DNA from: Aliiroseovarius halocynthiae
Lineage (GTDB): Bacteria > Pseudomonadota > Alphaproteobacteria > Rhodobacterales > Rhodobacteraceae
DNA: 64,000 nt
Direction of reading: 5' to 3'
Assembly: GCF_007004645.1 (NCBI RefSeq)
Contig: NZ_ML660019.1
Coordinates: 826,437 to 890,436, forward strand
Shown here: in pieces, positions 26,972-37,953 of the stretch
How positions within the stretch are numbered: position 1 is the first letter of the stretch
Layout: each line of letters begins with the position of its first letter
The notes under the pieces: model-generated
What the model saw: only the letters and a program-made list of their open reading frames with translations
Told to the model about the DNA's origin: nothing
Databases searched by the model: none
Position numbers and translations under genes: made by a program

Positions 26972-28285
26972 TCAGTGAACGATTTCTTCTTCTTTGACGA
27001 ACATGTTTTCCCATGCGCGGTCGATCAGATCCGGGGTCATTTGATATGGAATACCTTCAAACTCGCAGATTGAAATCATCTGATCGATCAGGAAGATCGG
27101 CTGATAGTTCGCATAAATGTTGTCAATGGTCGGATATTTGTTCTTCAACAGATGAACCAACGCATCTTGCGACAAGGGCATTTTTCGCTTCTTCGCCACC
27201 ATGGCAAAGATTTTCAAGTAGTCCTCTTGCTCGGGACCATCGATCTTGATCTTGTAGAAAATCCGGCGCAAGGCCGCCTTATCGAAGATCTTGTTCGGGT
27301 GGAAGTTGGTCGAGAAAATGACCAGAGTGTCGAACGGAACCTCGAATTTCTCACCCGATTGCAGCGCAAGAATATCTTTGCTTTCTTCAAGCGGCACAAT
27401 CCAACGGTTGATCAGGGCCTGGGGCGGATCTGCCTGACGGCCCAAGTCGTCCACGATGAAGACGCCGCCTGTAGATTTAAGCTGCAACGATGCAGTATAG
27501 GTCCGCGCCGTTGGGTTATAGACTAGGTCCAGCATGTCCAGCGTCAATTCACCACCGGTGATCACCGTGGGACGATCACACAAGACATAGCGCCGGTCGT
27601 ATTTCTTGGTCGCGCGGCGCAGCGAGTTCCCGTCTTCGTCATTATTCTCGGCCGATGTGTGCACAATTGGGTCATATACTGTGATGATCTGCCCGGAATA
27701 CTCGATTGCGCGTGGAACGTAGATCTTGTCCCCAAGTGCGTCACGGATACCGTTCGAGATCGACGATTTACCGTTACCCGGTGGGCCATACATCAGGATC
27801 GAGCGGCCAGATCCAACCGCTGGCCCGAGTTGATCCAGTAGATTCGGTGGGAGAATCAGATGCCCCATTGCGCCGGTCAACTGATCGCGCGTCATGGTGA
27901 TGTTGCGGATCGATTGACGTTTTACTTGCTTGGCGTAGATATCCATTGGAATGGGCATTGCGCCAAAATACTCGGACTGGGACAGGGCATCCAGTGCACG
28001 CGCTTTGCCTGTGTCGGATAGGCGATAGCCCATTTCCGAACTTTGCGCACCGGCATGGAGCGTGCCCATGGCCTCGATCAAGCTTAGGTCACGACACATA
28101 TCGACCAGTTCTTGCGCGACACGGGCCGGGACACAAAGCACGCGCTCCAAATCGGTGATCCGTTCCAGATTGGTGCGAAACATTGTTTTCAGCAAAATGT
28201 CACGCATCATGACCGTGGTGAGCCCAAGGTCGCTTGCAGTTTTTAGCCCCTGAGGCGCAATCATATCAGACGGTTGCACATTCAT
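26972..28285 (-). CDS. AAA-type ATPase of unknown role
   Basis: Protein of 437 aa. An N-terminal region of ~150 residues without motif precedes an AAA domain with Walker A GPPGNGKSS at 167-175 and Walker B VFIVDD at 275-280 followed by LGRQ, and a C-terminal helical part. It has no membrane segment. It lies about 1.9 kb downstream of the last tad gene, separated by an opposite-strand membrane protein, so a link with pilus assembly or secretion is possible but not shown. It is not the TadA ATPase, which is at 34157-35635. Confidence 0.75.
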   Translation of the reverse strand: MNVQPSDMIAPQGLKTASDLGLTTVMMRDILLKTMFRTNLERITDLERVLCVPARVAQELVDMCRDLSLIEAMGTLHAGAQSSEMGYRLSDTGKARALDALSQSEYFGAMPIPMDIYAKQVKRQSIRNITMTRDQLTGAMGHLILPPNLLDQLGPAVGSGRSILMYGPPGNGKSSISNGIRDALGDKIYVPRAIEYSGQIITVYDPIVHTSAENNDEDGNSLRRATKKYDRRYVLCDRPTVITGGELTLDMLDLVYNPTARTYTASLQLKSTGGVFIVDDLGRQADPPQALINRWIVPLEESKDILALQSGEKFEVPFDTLVIFSTNFHPNKIFDKAALRRIFYKIKIDGPEQEDYLKIFAMVAKKRKMPLSQDALVHLLKNKYPTIDNIYANYQPIFLIDQMISICEFEGIPYQMTPDLIDRAWENMFVKEEEIVH

Positions 28286-28402
28286 TTTCGTTGCCCGATC
28301 TTTGGTTCAGTTAGCACGTGTATATATTCTTTTTTCTGGCACACAAAGCCTTGCCTGAGAATGCATTGACGCTAATTTGGCTACAAAAGAATGAGGGCAG
28401 GT

Positions 28403-30079
28403 ATGCGCGCAAATAATGGTAAGATTTTGGCGGCTTTCATTGGCGCGCTTTTGCTGGTCTATGCTGGTCTGGCCCTTTTGAAGGGAGGACTCTACATAGG
28501 GAAGCATGAGGGGGACACGTTGCATTTGGTGCAAATCCTGTTCCGAATGCAGGACGGAGACTGGCCGCATCTGGATTTTGTCACCCCGATTGGGATTTTG
28601 GCGTTTGCGCCTATTGTGATGTTCTTGAAGGCGGGGCTGGGAGCAGGCCAGGCAATGCTGGCCGGACAAATTCTGGTCGCTTCTGTATTATCTCCTTTTA
28701 TTTGGTGGGTCGCGCGCAGTCGCTTTTCTGGCGGCTGGGCGTATCTGTTCGCAGTGACCATTGTGGTTTTATGTGTTGCCATGGTGCCGGGTGAGGCCGA
28801 GGATGCGATCTCGATCTCAATGCATTACAATCGGTGGGCATGGGCTGCGGCCTTTCTGGCAATCACAACTGCAATGTTGAAACCGCGCACTGCCCGAACT
28901 CATGCACTTCTTGATGGAGTCCTTGTTGGTTTCATGATGGCCGCGATGGCGTTGACAAAGGCAACCTACTTTGCTGCGTTTTTCTTGCCGGTACTGATCG
29001 GTTTGTTGGCGCGTGGGGCAGGGCGTACCGTGTTGTGGGCCATCGTGGCTGGCCTGCTTTCGGCGGTCGTTGCGACGATGATTGTCGGAACGCCTACAAT
29101 TTGGCTGGCCTATTTGGGGGATCTCTTGAACGTCGCCGGTTCAGAGGTGCGGCCTCAGCCAGGTCATGACTTTAGTTATGTTGTCAGCGCACCAGCCTAT
29201 CTTGGCGGATCATTGGTGATGCTAGCGTCAGTGGTAGTCATGAGACAGGCGGGCCGACGGTCTGAAGGTTTGATGCTTTTGCTGCTCGCGCCAGCATTCT
29301 TCTATGTGACATACCAGAATTATGGAAACGATCCCCAGTGGTTGTGGTTGCTGGGGTTATTGCTGTTCGCACGTCTTCCCGATGAAGGCCTGTCCAACGG
29401 ATTCGGATGGAACCTGCGATTGTCTGCGAGCTTCTGTGCGGTAGCCGCATTCGCGCTGGCAACGCCTAGTATCGTGAATTTGTTGGCAAGCCCAATGCGC
29501 CATTATGCACTAGACGCCGAGAAATACGCCCCCTTAATTCCCGGGTCGGAAGTCCATGAAAATCTTCGGACATATGCACCAAGGGCTTTCCAACTGGACT
29601 TCCGGGCAGCTATGGATGGCGAGGGCACCGCTTTTGCCAGCTACAAAGAATATGCAAAACGTGACAGCACCTCGGTCAAATTTCTAGGCGAGGATATTCC
29701 CTTTTGTACGCTGGAAGTTGGGTTGGTTGGTTGGTTTGAGACTATTGCGAATGACCTTGCCAACTGGGACGGCGGCAAGGGAAAGCAGTTTTTTACAGCA
29801 GATCTTCTGTCAAGCCATTGGCTTTACGCAGATCTCACTCCGCTCAAGAAGGGTGCTCCTTGGTATTACGGTGAGTTGTCGGGGATCGAGAACGCAGACT
29901 ATTTGCTGGTGCCCAACTGTCCGGTGTCGGCAGAGACACGGAAGACCATCTTGAACGAGATCTCAGCACAAAGATGGGCTGGGGAAATGAAAGAGGTTCG
30001 CCGGACTGAACTATATACGCTTTACACGCTTCCCGGAGAGAAAGCCGTGCCAGTTTCGTCAACAGGTGAAACCAAATGA
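28403..30079 (+). CDS. Polytopic membrane protein, possible GT-C glycosyltransferase
   Basis: Protein of 558 aa from ATG 28403, which has a GAGGG site five bases upstream (ATG 28391 has none). About ten hydrophobic helices fill residues 5-400, followed by a soluble C-terminal domain (about 400-558). The first extracytoplasmic loop carries HEGDTLHL, with Glu36-x-Asp38, and then DGDWPHLDFVTPIG, an arrangement typical of GT-C enzymes that use polyprenyl-phosphate sugars. This reading is tentative; a transporter or ligase is not excluded. It lies between the AAA ATPase and prepilin peptidase genes on the opposite strand, convergent with the latter. Confidence 0.6.
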   Translation: MRANNGKILAAFIGALLLVYAGLALLKGGLYIGKHEGDTLHLVQILFRMQDGDWPHLDFVTPIGILAFAPIVMFLKAGLGAGQAMLAGQILVASVLSPFIWWVARSRFSGGWAYLFAVTIVVLCVAMVPGEAEDAISISMHYNRWAWAAAFLAITTAMLKPRTARTHALLDGVLVGFMMAAMALTKATYFAAFFLPVLIGLLARGAGRTVLWAIVAGLLSAVVATMIVGTPTIWLAYLGDLLNVAGSEVRPQPGHDFSYVVSAPAYLGGSLVMLASVVVMRQAGRRSEGLMLLLLAPAFFYVTYQNYGNDPQWLWLLGLLLFARLPDEGLSNGFGWNLRLSASFCAVAAFALATPSIVNLLASPMRHYALDAEKYAPLIPGSEVHENLRTYAPRAFQLDFRAAMDGEGTAFASYKEYAKRDSTSVKFLGEDIPFCTLEVGLVGWFETIANDLANWDGGKGKQFFTADLLSSHWLYADLTPLKKGAPWYYGELSGIENADYLLVPNCPVSAETRKTILNEISAQRWAGEMKEVRRTELYTLYTLPGEKAVPVSSTGETK

Positions 30080-30156
30080 CGTGTTGTGGCTTGGGCATCT
30101 TGACGCAAGAAAGCCCACAGATCAGACAGCGGGCTCTCTTCAAGTTCTTGATAAGA

Positions 30157-30657
30157 TCAGGCGCCGTATAGCGCGCCCAGCACCAGATAGGTCAGGAATG
30201 TCAGGCAGATACTGAATCCCATAGGATAATCCCTTCGTGACCAGCTTTCCCAGTCTGGCGTCAGTTCCCGAAGCGGTTTAATCCGACGCAAGAAGCGGTG
30301 GATGGCAAAGCCAAGCAGGATCATCACCGCGAAAATTGTTAACACCAAAAATGTGTCATACAGGGCAACGAATGGCGCAATCGCAGCAGCGAGCTTTGCA
30401 TCTCCGGCCCCGAGCATCCGTGCCAGATGCATCAAAAAGCCTATGGCCAAAACGACCGCGAAATGTGCCCATCTCCATAGATACTCGTGAAGATCCAGCG
30501 CAAAATAGCCCAATATGGCGAATCCTGCCACAAGGGCCAAGACCGCCTTGTTCGGGATTTTCATGCGTGACAGGTCCGACCAGATCACCCAAGCGGAAAT
30601 TAGGGTGGCCAACGGCAGGAAGAGGGTCGCCGCCCATTGAGTAAGGGTGGTATGCAT
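30157..30657 (-). CDS. cpaA: Prepilin peptidase CpaA/TadV
   Basis: Inner-membrane aspartic peptidase (A24) of 166 aa that cleaves the Flp prepilin leader. The two catalytic aspartates are visible: Asp28 in WSDLSRMKIPN and Asp86 in the GAGDAK motif (83-88). Five to six hydrophobic helices are predicted. It lacks the N-terminal methylase domain of PilD, as expected for TadV/CpaA. It is the last gene of the tadZ-tadA-tadB-tadC-TPR-tadD run. Confidence 0.9.
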   Translation of the reverse strand: MHTTLTQWAATLFLPLATLISAWVIWSDLSRMKIPNKAVLALVAGFAILGYFALDLHEYLWRWAHFAVVLAIGFLMHLARMLGAGDAKLAAAIAPFVALYDTFLVLTIFAVMILLGFAIHRFLRRIKPLRELTPDWESWSRRDYPMGFSICLTFLTYLVLGALYGA

Positions 30658-30663
30658 TTAATC

Positions 30664-31530
30664 TTATCCGTTTGACACGTTGTTTTCTAAAGCCTCAAGC
30701 GCACGGGTGGCGGCCTCGAAATACTGCGGATGCGTGTCGATCGCTTCCTTCAGAAGGCCTTTGCCCGTCGCAACATCTCCCTGTTTGATGGCAGACAGAG
30801 CCATTGTATGCAGAAGTTGCGCGCGTTCGGTCTGTGTCATTGAAATGACGGGGAGATCATACTTACGCTGTGCTCCTCGGGCCAAAACTAGATTGTTCTT
30901 GGTGGTAAAGCGCTTAGAGTCATAGCTGAGCGATTGTGTGAACAGATCCTCAGCACCACGATAGTCGGCACGGGTCAGTTTGGAATACCCCCAATTGTTC
31001 AAAACAGATGCGGGGTTGGTCGTCAGACCCACTGCGATCTCATAGAAGCTGTCGGCTTTCTTCCAGTTCTCTTTGCTGTCAGCAATCATAGCTTCCAGAC
31101 GATATCTGCGGAAAGTCTCGTGGGTGGGCGGAACTTTGTTCAGTTCGGCTTCGGCCTGTTTCCAATCGCCCGAGCGGATCAAAGAATCTGCGAGCGCAAC
31201 ACGATCTTCATGGGTTGCTCCGGGAAGTAAAACGACCTTTTTCCACGCGCCGACGGCTTCTGACGGGCGCTTGGCGCGAACCAAAGACTGGCCAAGACCG
31301 CGCTGCAGGTCGATCCGTTCCGGGTTCTGCGCGGTAGCTCGACGGAAGTATTCTGCGGCCTCGTTGGCGTCCCCGACTGTCAACATAATGTCGTTCAGGT
31401 TGCTTTCATCGATGACGTTGAGATCCTCCAAAGCCCGCTCGACATCTTCGCCGTCGCTCTTTGGTTTCTGGCAGGCCGTCACGGCCAAGGCGCTGCTTAC
31501 GCACAGTGCAAGGAGAATAGGGTGGCGCAT
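30664..31530 (-). CDS. TadD-like TPR lipoprotein
   Basis: Protein of 288 aa with a lipoprotein signal (lipid Cys20 in VTACQ) and a series of tetratricopeptide repeats (about 50-280), for example AAEYFRRATAQNPERIDLQRGLGQ. TadD of tad loci is such a TPR lipoprotein and is thought to help the secretin or assembly at the outer membrane. The start is the ATG at 31530 with an AGAGGA site; the frame to 31704 has no coding character. It follows a second, smaller TPR lipoprotein. Confidence 0.85.
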   Translation of the reverse strand: MRHPILLALCVSSALAVTACQKPKSDGEDVERALEDLNVIDESNLNDIMLTVGDANEAAEYFRRATAQNPERIDLQRGLGQSLVRAKRPSEAVGAWKKVVLLPGATHEDRVALADSLIRSGDWKQAEAELNKVPPTHETFRRYRLEAMIADSKENWKKADSFYEIAVGLTTNPASVLNNWGYSKLTRADYRGAEDLFTQSLSYDSKRFTTKNNLVLARGAQRKYDLPVISMTQTERAQLLHTMALSAIKQGDVATGKGLLKEAIDTHPQYFEAATRALEALENNVSNG

Positions 31531-31561
31531 TGTTCGCGTCCTCTGCTGCTCGTCTTCTCGT

Positions 31562-32179
31562 CTAGATTTCGGACAGAAGCAGGTAGTCACCTGATCCACG
31601 ACGCACCAGCGAGAATGTATCATTATCTGCGGGAGCATAGTCCGGATTGTTTCTTTTTGCGAGCGCAAGGCGCAAATTCTCTCGGATCTCGGCAGATTGG
31701 CCACGATTCAGGCCAAATGCGAGCTGGAAAGCGCGGGCCGCTTCGCTGACATGGTCCGTCTCCATCAATACGACGCCTAGATTATTCCAGGCCGGGGCGA
31801 ACTCCACGTCGATCTGAGTGGCCTTTCGGAGGATCTTTTCCGCTTGGCCTAAGCGCCCTAGCTGCAAATTTGCCGAACCGATGGCCGATAGGACATCCAC
31901 GGTGATACCGTGTTCTGCGGCGGCCCGCTTATAGGCCTTCAGCGCCAACTCATGCTCGCCTGCTGCGGTCAGCCTGTGCCCAACCGTCAGCCCATCAACA
32001 GCATCATCGTTTGCATTAAAGGTTCCGGGAGCATACGGACTGTCCGCGGCGCTTTCAAAACCCGAGGTGTTTTTCTGGCAGCCTGCTAATACCACCACGC
32101 ATGCAAGGAGGGGCAGCGAACGTAAACCAAGTCTGTTTGTGACTTGGAAAAGACGTGGGCGAGCGGTCAATGAGTACAT
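31562..32179 (-). CDS. Second TPR lipoprotein of the tad cluster
   Basis: Protein of 205 aa. After a basic N terminus, a hydrophobic segment ends in a lipobox LAGC with Cys34. TPR units occupy about 67-170 (ALKAYKRAAAEHG, NLGVVLMETDHVSEAARAFQLAFGL). It resembles a short TadD. It lies between tadC and the longer TPR lipoprotein, so the cluster carries two, perhaps with divided roles. Confidence 0.8.
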   Translation of the reverse strand: MYSLTARPRLFQVTNRLGLRSLPLLACVVVLAGCQKNTSGFESAADSPYAPGTFNANDDAVDGLTVGHRLTAAGEHELALKAYKRAAAEHGITVDVLSAIGSANLQLGRLGQAEKILRKATQIDVEFAPAWNNLGVVLMETDHVSEAARAFQLAFGLNRGQSAEIRENLRLALAKRNNPDYAPADNDTFSLVRRGSGDYLLLSEI

Positions 32180-32200
32180 CCTTAGGTGTTTTTGATCCCG

Positions 32201-33175
32201 TCAGAACCTGATATTGCTCAGAGTTTGAGCAACTCCGTAAACTGATGGTCCGATCAGAATGATCAGCAGGGGTGGAACGGTAAGCATCATTGTCGCCAAC
32301 GTCATCTTAGTAGGAAGTTTGTTGGCTTTTTCTTCTGCGCGCATAACACGTTTGTCGCGCATCTCGCCTGCGTATACACGAAGCGCTTCGGCAATTGACG
32401 TACCAAAGGTTGCGGATTGAATCATCACGGTCACGAAGCTGGCGACATCTGCAACCCCTGAGCGCTCTGCCATGTCACGCAAAACCTGAACGCGATCTTT
32501 ACCGGCTTTGGTTTCGTTGGAAACGATGGTGAATTCGTCAGAAAGTGCGGGATATGAAGGGCGAATTTCTTTGGCCACACGAAGGATCGCTTGGTCCAAC
32601 GACTGCCCCGCTTCAACACAGACCAGCATCATGTCCAAAGCATCGGGGAAGCCGTTGGTGATTTCTTCCTGACGCTCCTCTACGCGACGCGTAACCCAGT
32701 ACTTGGGAAACAAGTAGCCAAGCGCGCCGGGACCCAAAATCCACATCATGCGTGCCTGAGTCGTTAGTTCTTGGTCATTGGCAGTCTTAAGAATGGTGAT
32801 GAAGATCCCAACCACCATAAGACCAATGGCAAGCGCAAGCTGCAGGAAATGGTAGGTCTGAACCGCATTTTTGCCGGGATATCCCGCTTGCAGGAGCTTT
32901 AGCTGAATTGCAGAATACTCGGCCTCATCTTGCGGCTCAAGGAAAGCCGAGTACTTCTCAAGTTTGTTTGATCCCTGAGCAACACGAAGATCTGCTTTCT
33001 CGACCTTTTTTGAGTTCCCTTGACGCAACTCTTTAATCTTGTCTAGCGGATCCACCTGCTTGCGTAAAAGAATGGGAAGCGTGGCTACGACCAAAACGAT
33101 CCCGATCCCCCCCAAGGCCAGAATTGGTCCGGCGGGACCAAGGAGCTCTGTCAAAAAGTCGGTGATGAATTGCAT
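32201..33175 (-). CDS. tadC: Tad pilus inner-membrane platform protein TadC
   Basis: Protein of 324 aa with a T2SSF (GspF) domain. One helix at the N terminus (about 9-34), a pair near 110-155, and a C-terminal helix ending in the TLATMMLTVPPLLIILIGPS stretch. It forms the platform with TadB on which TadA acts. It is 12 bases downstream of tadB. Confidence 0.92.
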   Translation of the reverse strand: MQFITDFLTELLGPAGPILALGGIGIVLVVATLPILLRKQVDPLDKIKELRQGNSKKVEKADLRVAQGSNKLEKYSAFLEPQDEAEYSAIQLKLLQAGYPGKNAVQTYHFLQLALAIGLMVVGIFITILKTANDQELTTQARMMWILGPGALGYLFPKYWVTRRVEERQEEITNGFPDALDMMLVCVEAGQSLDQAILRVAKEIRPSYPALSDEFTIVSNETKAGKDRVQVLRDMAERSGVADVASFVTVMIQSATFGTSIAEALRVYAGEMRDKRVMRAEEKANKLPTKMTLATMMLTVPPLLIILIGPSVYGVAQTLSNIRF

Positions 33176-33187
33176 GGGATAGGTGAC

Positions 33188-34156
33188 CTAGACTTTAATG
33201 TTAACAAGCATACGCATGACGAAAACGTTTGCGATCAGAAAGCCGGCAACGATCAGGCATGCAGGCATGAAATAGGGAGTATCGCGAACTTCGTCGTAAT
33301 AGTTCGGCTCAACAAGGTTGATCATAATGAGTGCGAGAAGTGGGAATCCAGACAGGAAATTTCCAGACCATTTGGCCTCGGAAGTGATGGCACGCACACG
33401 CCGAAACAGACGGAACCGTGCACGAATAACCTTACCGAGTCCGTCCAGAATTTCTGCAAGGTTACCCCCTGAAGTCTGCTGGATCGTTACAGCGACCGCT
33501 AGAAAGCGCATATCCTGATTGTCCATTCGCTCGGCCATGCTCGCCAAAGCTTCGCCGACCTCCCGCCCATAGGCGCTTTCGTCGGCAATCAGGCCCATTT
33601 CCGTGCCAAGCGGATCGGGAACTTCCTTCGCAACAATCTGAATGGCAGAAGCGAAAGGGTGCCCTACGCGAAGTGAGCGTACCATAAGCTCGACGGCGTC
33701 GGGCAGCTGCTCTTCGATCATATCCATCCGCTTTTTGGCCGTGTTGTTGACCCACATAAATACGCCACCAAAGCCCATGGCGATGGATATACCGAGGCGA
33801 ACGCCAAAGCCTGACGCGGTGCCGACGCTGAGGCAGAAAAATGCGAAAACGGACAGCCCGACCATGATCAAAACCAGCTGTCCAGGTGTAAAGGCAATAG
33901 CGGCCTTCTGAGCCTTCGTCGCCAGAAGGGAATAGAACGGCAAACCCTGCGCGCGAACGTGTTGGCTCATCTCCTTGCGGAGCTTTTCCAGCACTTCTTC
34001 GCGTGCAGCGCCCTTTTCCAGCATGTCCAGGCGCCGGTTGACCTTGCTGTTTAGGCTAATGGATTTCCCAAAAACGGTCAGATAGATACCTTGGACCAGC
34101 AGCAATACGGCCAGGAAGATCAGGCCATAGATAATTGGCTCGGCTGAGATCGTCAT
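33188..34156 (-). CDS. tadB: Tad pilus inner-membrane platform protein TadB
   Basis: Protein of 322 aa with a T2SSF domain. Hydrophobic helices at about 10-28, 90-140 and 270-315. The cytosolic part has SLRVGHPFASAIQIVAKEVPDPLG, the usual core. The gene starts directly after the tadA stop (no gap), so the two are tightly coupled. Confidence 0.92.
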   Translation of the reverse strand: MTISAEPIIYGLIFLAVLLLVQGIYLTVFGKSISLNSKVNRRLDMLEKGAAREEVLEKLRKEMSQHVRAQGLPFYSLLATKAQKAAIAFTPGQLVLIMVGLSVFAFFCLSVGTASGFGVRLGISIAMGFGGVFMWVNNTAKKRMDMIEEQLPDAVELMVRSLRVGHPFASAIQIVAKEVPDPLGTEMGLIADESAYGREVGEALASMAERMDNQDMRFLAVAVTIQQTSGGNLAEILDGLGKVIRARFRLFRRVRAITSEAKWSGNFLSGFPLLALIMINLVEPNYYDEVRDTPYFMPACLIVAGFLIANVFVMRMLVNIKV

Positions 34157-35635
<1,479 letters not shown>

Positions 35636-35651
35636 AGTGACTCCGATAGAT

Positions 35652-36893
35652 TTATTGGGCCGCGACGTCTGACTGGTTCAAGTCGTGCACGGATTTAGCA
35701 AGCTTCTGCAGTTCTTTGCGCAGAACGTTCTTCGGGGCAGAGCTGGCCAAAGGGGAGCCGTGGTCACTGCTTTCAGCCACCTGCTTTCCACCATCTGGCA
35801 GCATAAGCTCGATCGATATATCCAGGCTTTCTGCCAGGCGTTTTACACGCGATTTCCCTGACATATCGGTGAATTTGGGTGCGCGATTCAAAACATATCG
35901 TAGTTTTTCAACGGGCAGTTCTTCCGACTTCAACGCTTTGATCATCCGAAGCGTATTCTGCGCTGACCGAAGGTCCAATTCCAGCGTCACGAAATAGACA
36001 TGTGCAGCTTGGAGAACGGTTTCCGTCCATTGCACCAATGTGCTTGGCATATCGATAATCACATAGTCGAAATTGGTGCGTGCCATTTCGACAATCCGCC
36101 CAACATCTTCAACGCTGATCATATCCAAAGGAAGCATGTCTGGCGGTGCGGTCAGTACTTGCAGGCGCTCATCGAACGGCTGCAGTGCCTGCATGAAAAG
36201 CTCCTGATCCATCATCTCTGTGTCAGAAAGAAGTTCGTACACAACGTCGCGCCGTTGCAGGTCAAGATAAGTTGCGGTCGAGCCAAACTGCAGGCCAAAA
36301 TCCAACAGGCAAACCCGTGGCGGCGTGTTGCCTTCCACCTGTGTCAACTCCCATGCGAGGTTGACAGCTAGGGTCGTCGCCCCTGTGCCGCCCGCCATGG
36401 GCTGCACAGCCAAAATGACAGCTTCGCGATTTCCGGTTGACCTGACGACGGGTGTATCGCCAGCAGGCACTGCTGCTGCGGCGTCCTTCTGGCGCATACG
36501 CTTGATGGCATCATGAAGCGCTCCACTTGGAAGCGGATAAGGGACAAATTCTTCGGCCCCTAGTTTCAGAAGTTGATGAAGAGCGATTGGGCTCATCTCT
36601 TCTGCAATGACGATGACTTTAATCTTACGTTGAACTGCGACCTTAATCACGGATGCTACATTGGTCAGATCAGCTTCGTCCTGATCGTCCAGAGCCATTG
36701 CGATGAACTCGAGATCTTGGGCGTCAGGTTGCGAAAAAAAGGTTACGGCGTCATCAAGCGGCAGATCCCCCCACGCTTCACCCAATTCAGCTTCCATATC
36801 CTCAATCAGAAGGTCGAAATTTTGTACATCCCGCGAAACAGTGCACGCGATGATCGGTTCCGGGTCTGATTGAAGCGCGGTGCTGTCACTCAT
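35652..36893 (-). CDS. tadZ: Tad pilus localisation protein TadZ/CpaE
   Basis: Protein of 413 aa with an atypical response-regulator-like N-terminal domain (about 12-135) and a MinD/ParA-like domain from about 158. The nucleotide motif reads AGGTGATTLAVN at 167-178; both lysines of the deviant Walker A box (KGGxGKST) are Ala, an atypical form known in some TadZ proteins. Members mark the pilus site at the pole. ATG 36893 has a strong AAGGAACGAGGA site; the frame to 36956 is rejected. It is the first gene of a minus-strand run to cpaA. Confidence 0.9.
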   Translation of the reverse strand: MSDSTALQSDPEPIIACTVSRDVQNFDLLIEDMEAELGEAWGDLPLDDAVTFFSQPDAQDLEFIAMALDDQDEADLTNVASVIKVAVQRKIKVIVIAEEMSPIALHQLLKLGAEEFVPYPLPSGALHDAIKRMRQKDAAAAVPAGDTPVVRSTGNREAVILAVQPMAGGTGATTLAVNLAWELTQVEGNTPPRVCLLDFGLQFGSTATYLDLQRRDVVYELLSDTEMMDQELFMQALQPFDERLQVLTAPPDMLPLDMISVEDVGRIVEMARTNFDYVIIDMPSTLVQWTETVLQAAHVYFVTLELDLRSAQNTLRMIKALKSEELPVEKLRYVLNRAPKFTDMSGKSRVKRLAESLDISIELMLPDGGKQVAESSDHGSPLASSAPKNVLRKELQKLAKSVHDLNQSDVAAQ

Positions 36894-37236
36894 ATCCTCG
36901 TTCCTTTCGTATCCGGTCCGCCGCACTGGTATCTTCGGCAACCGGTTTCTCGTCAACTTCTAATCGCAAACATGCAAAGAGCCCCCTACAGCTTGAACCG
37001 TTACAGGGAAACTAGGCAAGAATGCGGCCCTAAAGGCGTTATTGCAAACACCTTATGGACGATTGATCCATTTGGAAAGGATCTGTTTCTCTTTATTCAA
37101 CGAAAATGACGGTGGACCCTACGATCCAAGTTGCCAAATTCACACCCACTATAGCATTGATAACGAACGAAATAAATCAAAAGTGCGTTAATTGACGTTT
37201 GCTCACTCCCCGACAATTCCTTGACACGGAACGAAA
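36894..37236. other. Intergenic region upstream of tadZ
   Basis: No coding frame of protein character. It probably holds the promoter of the tadZ-cpaA run, since the upstream OmpA lipoprotein gene ends with a strong terminator. No canonical CtrA box (TTAA-N7-TTAA) was seen here. Confidence 0.5.
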
Positions 37237-37263
37237 ATGGGGCGCAACACTATTGCGCCCCAT
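37237..37263 (-). terminator. Intrinsic terminator after the OmpA lipoprotein gene
   Basis: Perfect 11-bp stem ATGGGGCGCAA / TTGCGCCCCAT with a 5-base loop; on the minus strand it is followed by TTTTCG. It splits the tad genes into two transcription blocks. Confidence 0.85.
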
Positions 37264-37283
37264 CGTCAAATTGGTTTGGCCGT

Positions 37284-37943
37284 CTATTCTTCGCCGCCGC
37301 CTACTTGTTGAATTCGAGTAGGAGCGGTCGCACTTGCAACATATTCGCGATCGATGATCTGGGCATATCTACCATCCAGAAGCGTTGCTTTTCGATTGTT
37401 GGCAAAGCCAACTACCTCGGTTACGGTACGACGGTTGCGCAGCTCTTGCATCTCAGTCCGGATCAGCGGGCGCGTTTCGCCAAAGCTAACCACGGCCTCA
37501 AGACGGCTACGGCTGATGCCACGCGACACGAGGTGGTTCACGACAGCACGTGCGCGACGCATGCCCAAGCGTTTATTATACCCGGACGAACCGACGAGGT
37601 CCGTGTGACCATAGACGCGGAACCGCATCTCTGGGAATTGCTGGATCCAAGTGGCTTGAGTGTTCAGGATGGCCTGTGCCTCTGGCGAGAGCTTAGCGCT
37701 GTTGAACTCGAAGTTCACCGTATCGCCAACCTCGCGGCTGAAGCGATCAGCAAGCGCTTGGACAACGTTGATCTCACCGGTATGAACACCAATGTTATGC
37801 GCTGTCGGGGCACTAAAGCCGCCTTCATTCAAGTGATCCCCGGCTTCATTTGTCCAGAAATGAAGCGCCTGAGGGTTATCTGCGCAACCTGCCAACAATG
37901 CGATGACAGACGACGCGGCGAGAAGTGGTTTAATCCGTTTCAT
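37284..37943 (-). CDS. OmpA-family lipoprotein of the tad cluster
   Basis: Protein of 219 aa. Signal with lipobox LAGC (Cys20), then an OmpA/MotB peptidoglycan-binding domain (about 72-185) with YGHTDLVGSSGYNKRLGMRR at 111-130 and the ligand residues Asp115 and Arg130. It lies directly after the secretin gene, in the place where Caulobacter-type loci carry the lipoprotein CpaD. It may anchor the secretin to peptidoglycan (inference). Confidence 0.88.
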   Translation of the reverse strand: MKRIKPLLAASSVIALLAGCADNPQALHFWTNEAGDHLNEGGFSAPTAHNIGVHTGEINVVQALADRFSREVGDTVNFEFNSAKLSPEAQAILNTQATWIQQFPEMRFRVYGHTDLVGSSGYNKRLGMRRARAVVNHLVSRGISRSRLEAVVSFGETRPLIRTEMQELRNRRTVTEVVGFANNRKATLLDGRYAQIIDREYVASATAPTRIQQVGGGEE

Positions 37944-37953
37944 GTCCTGGTCC

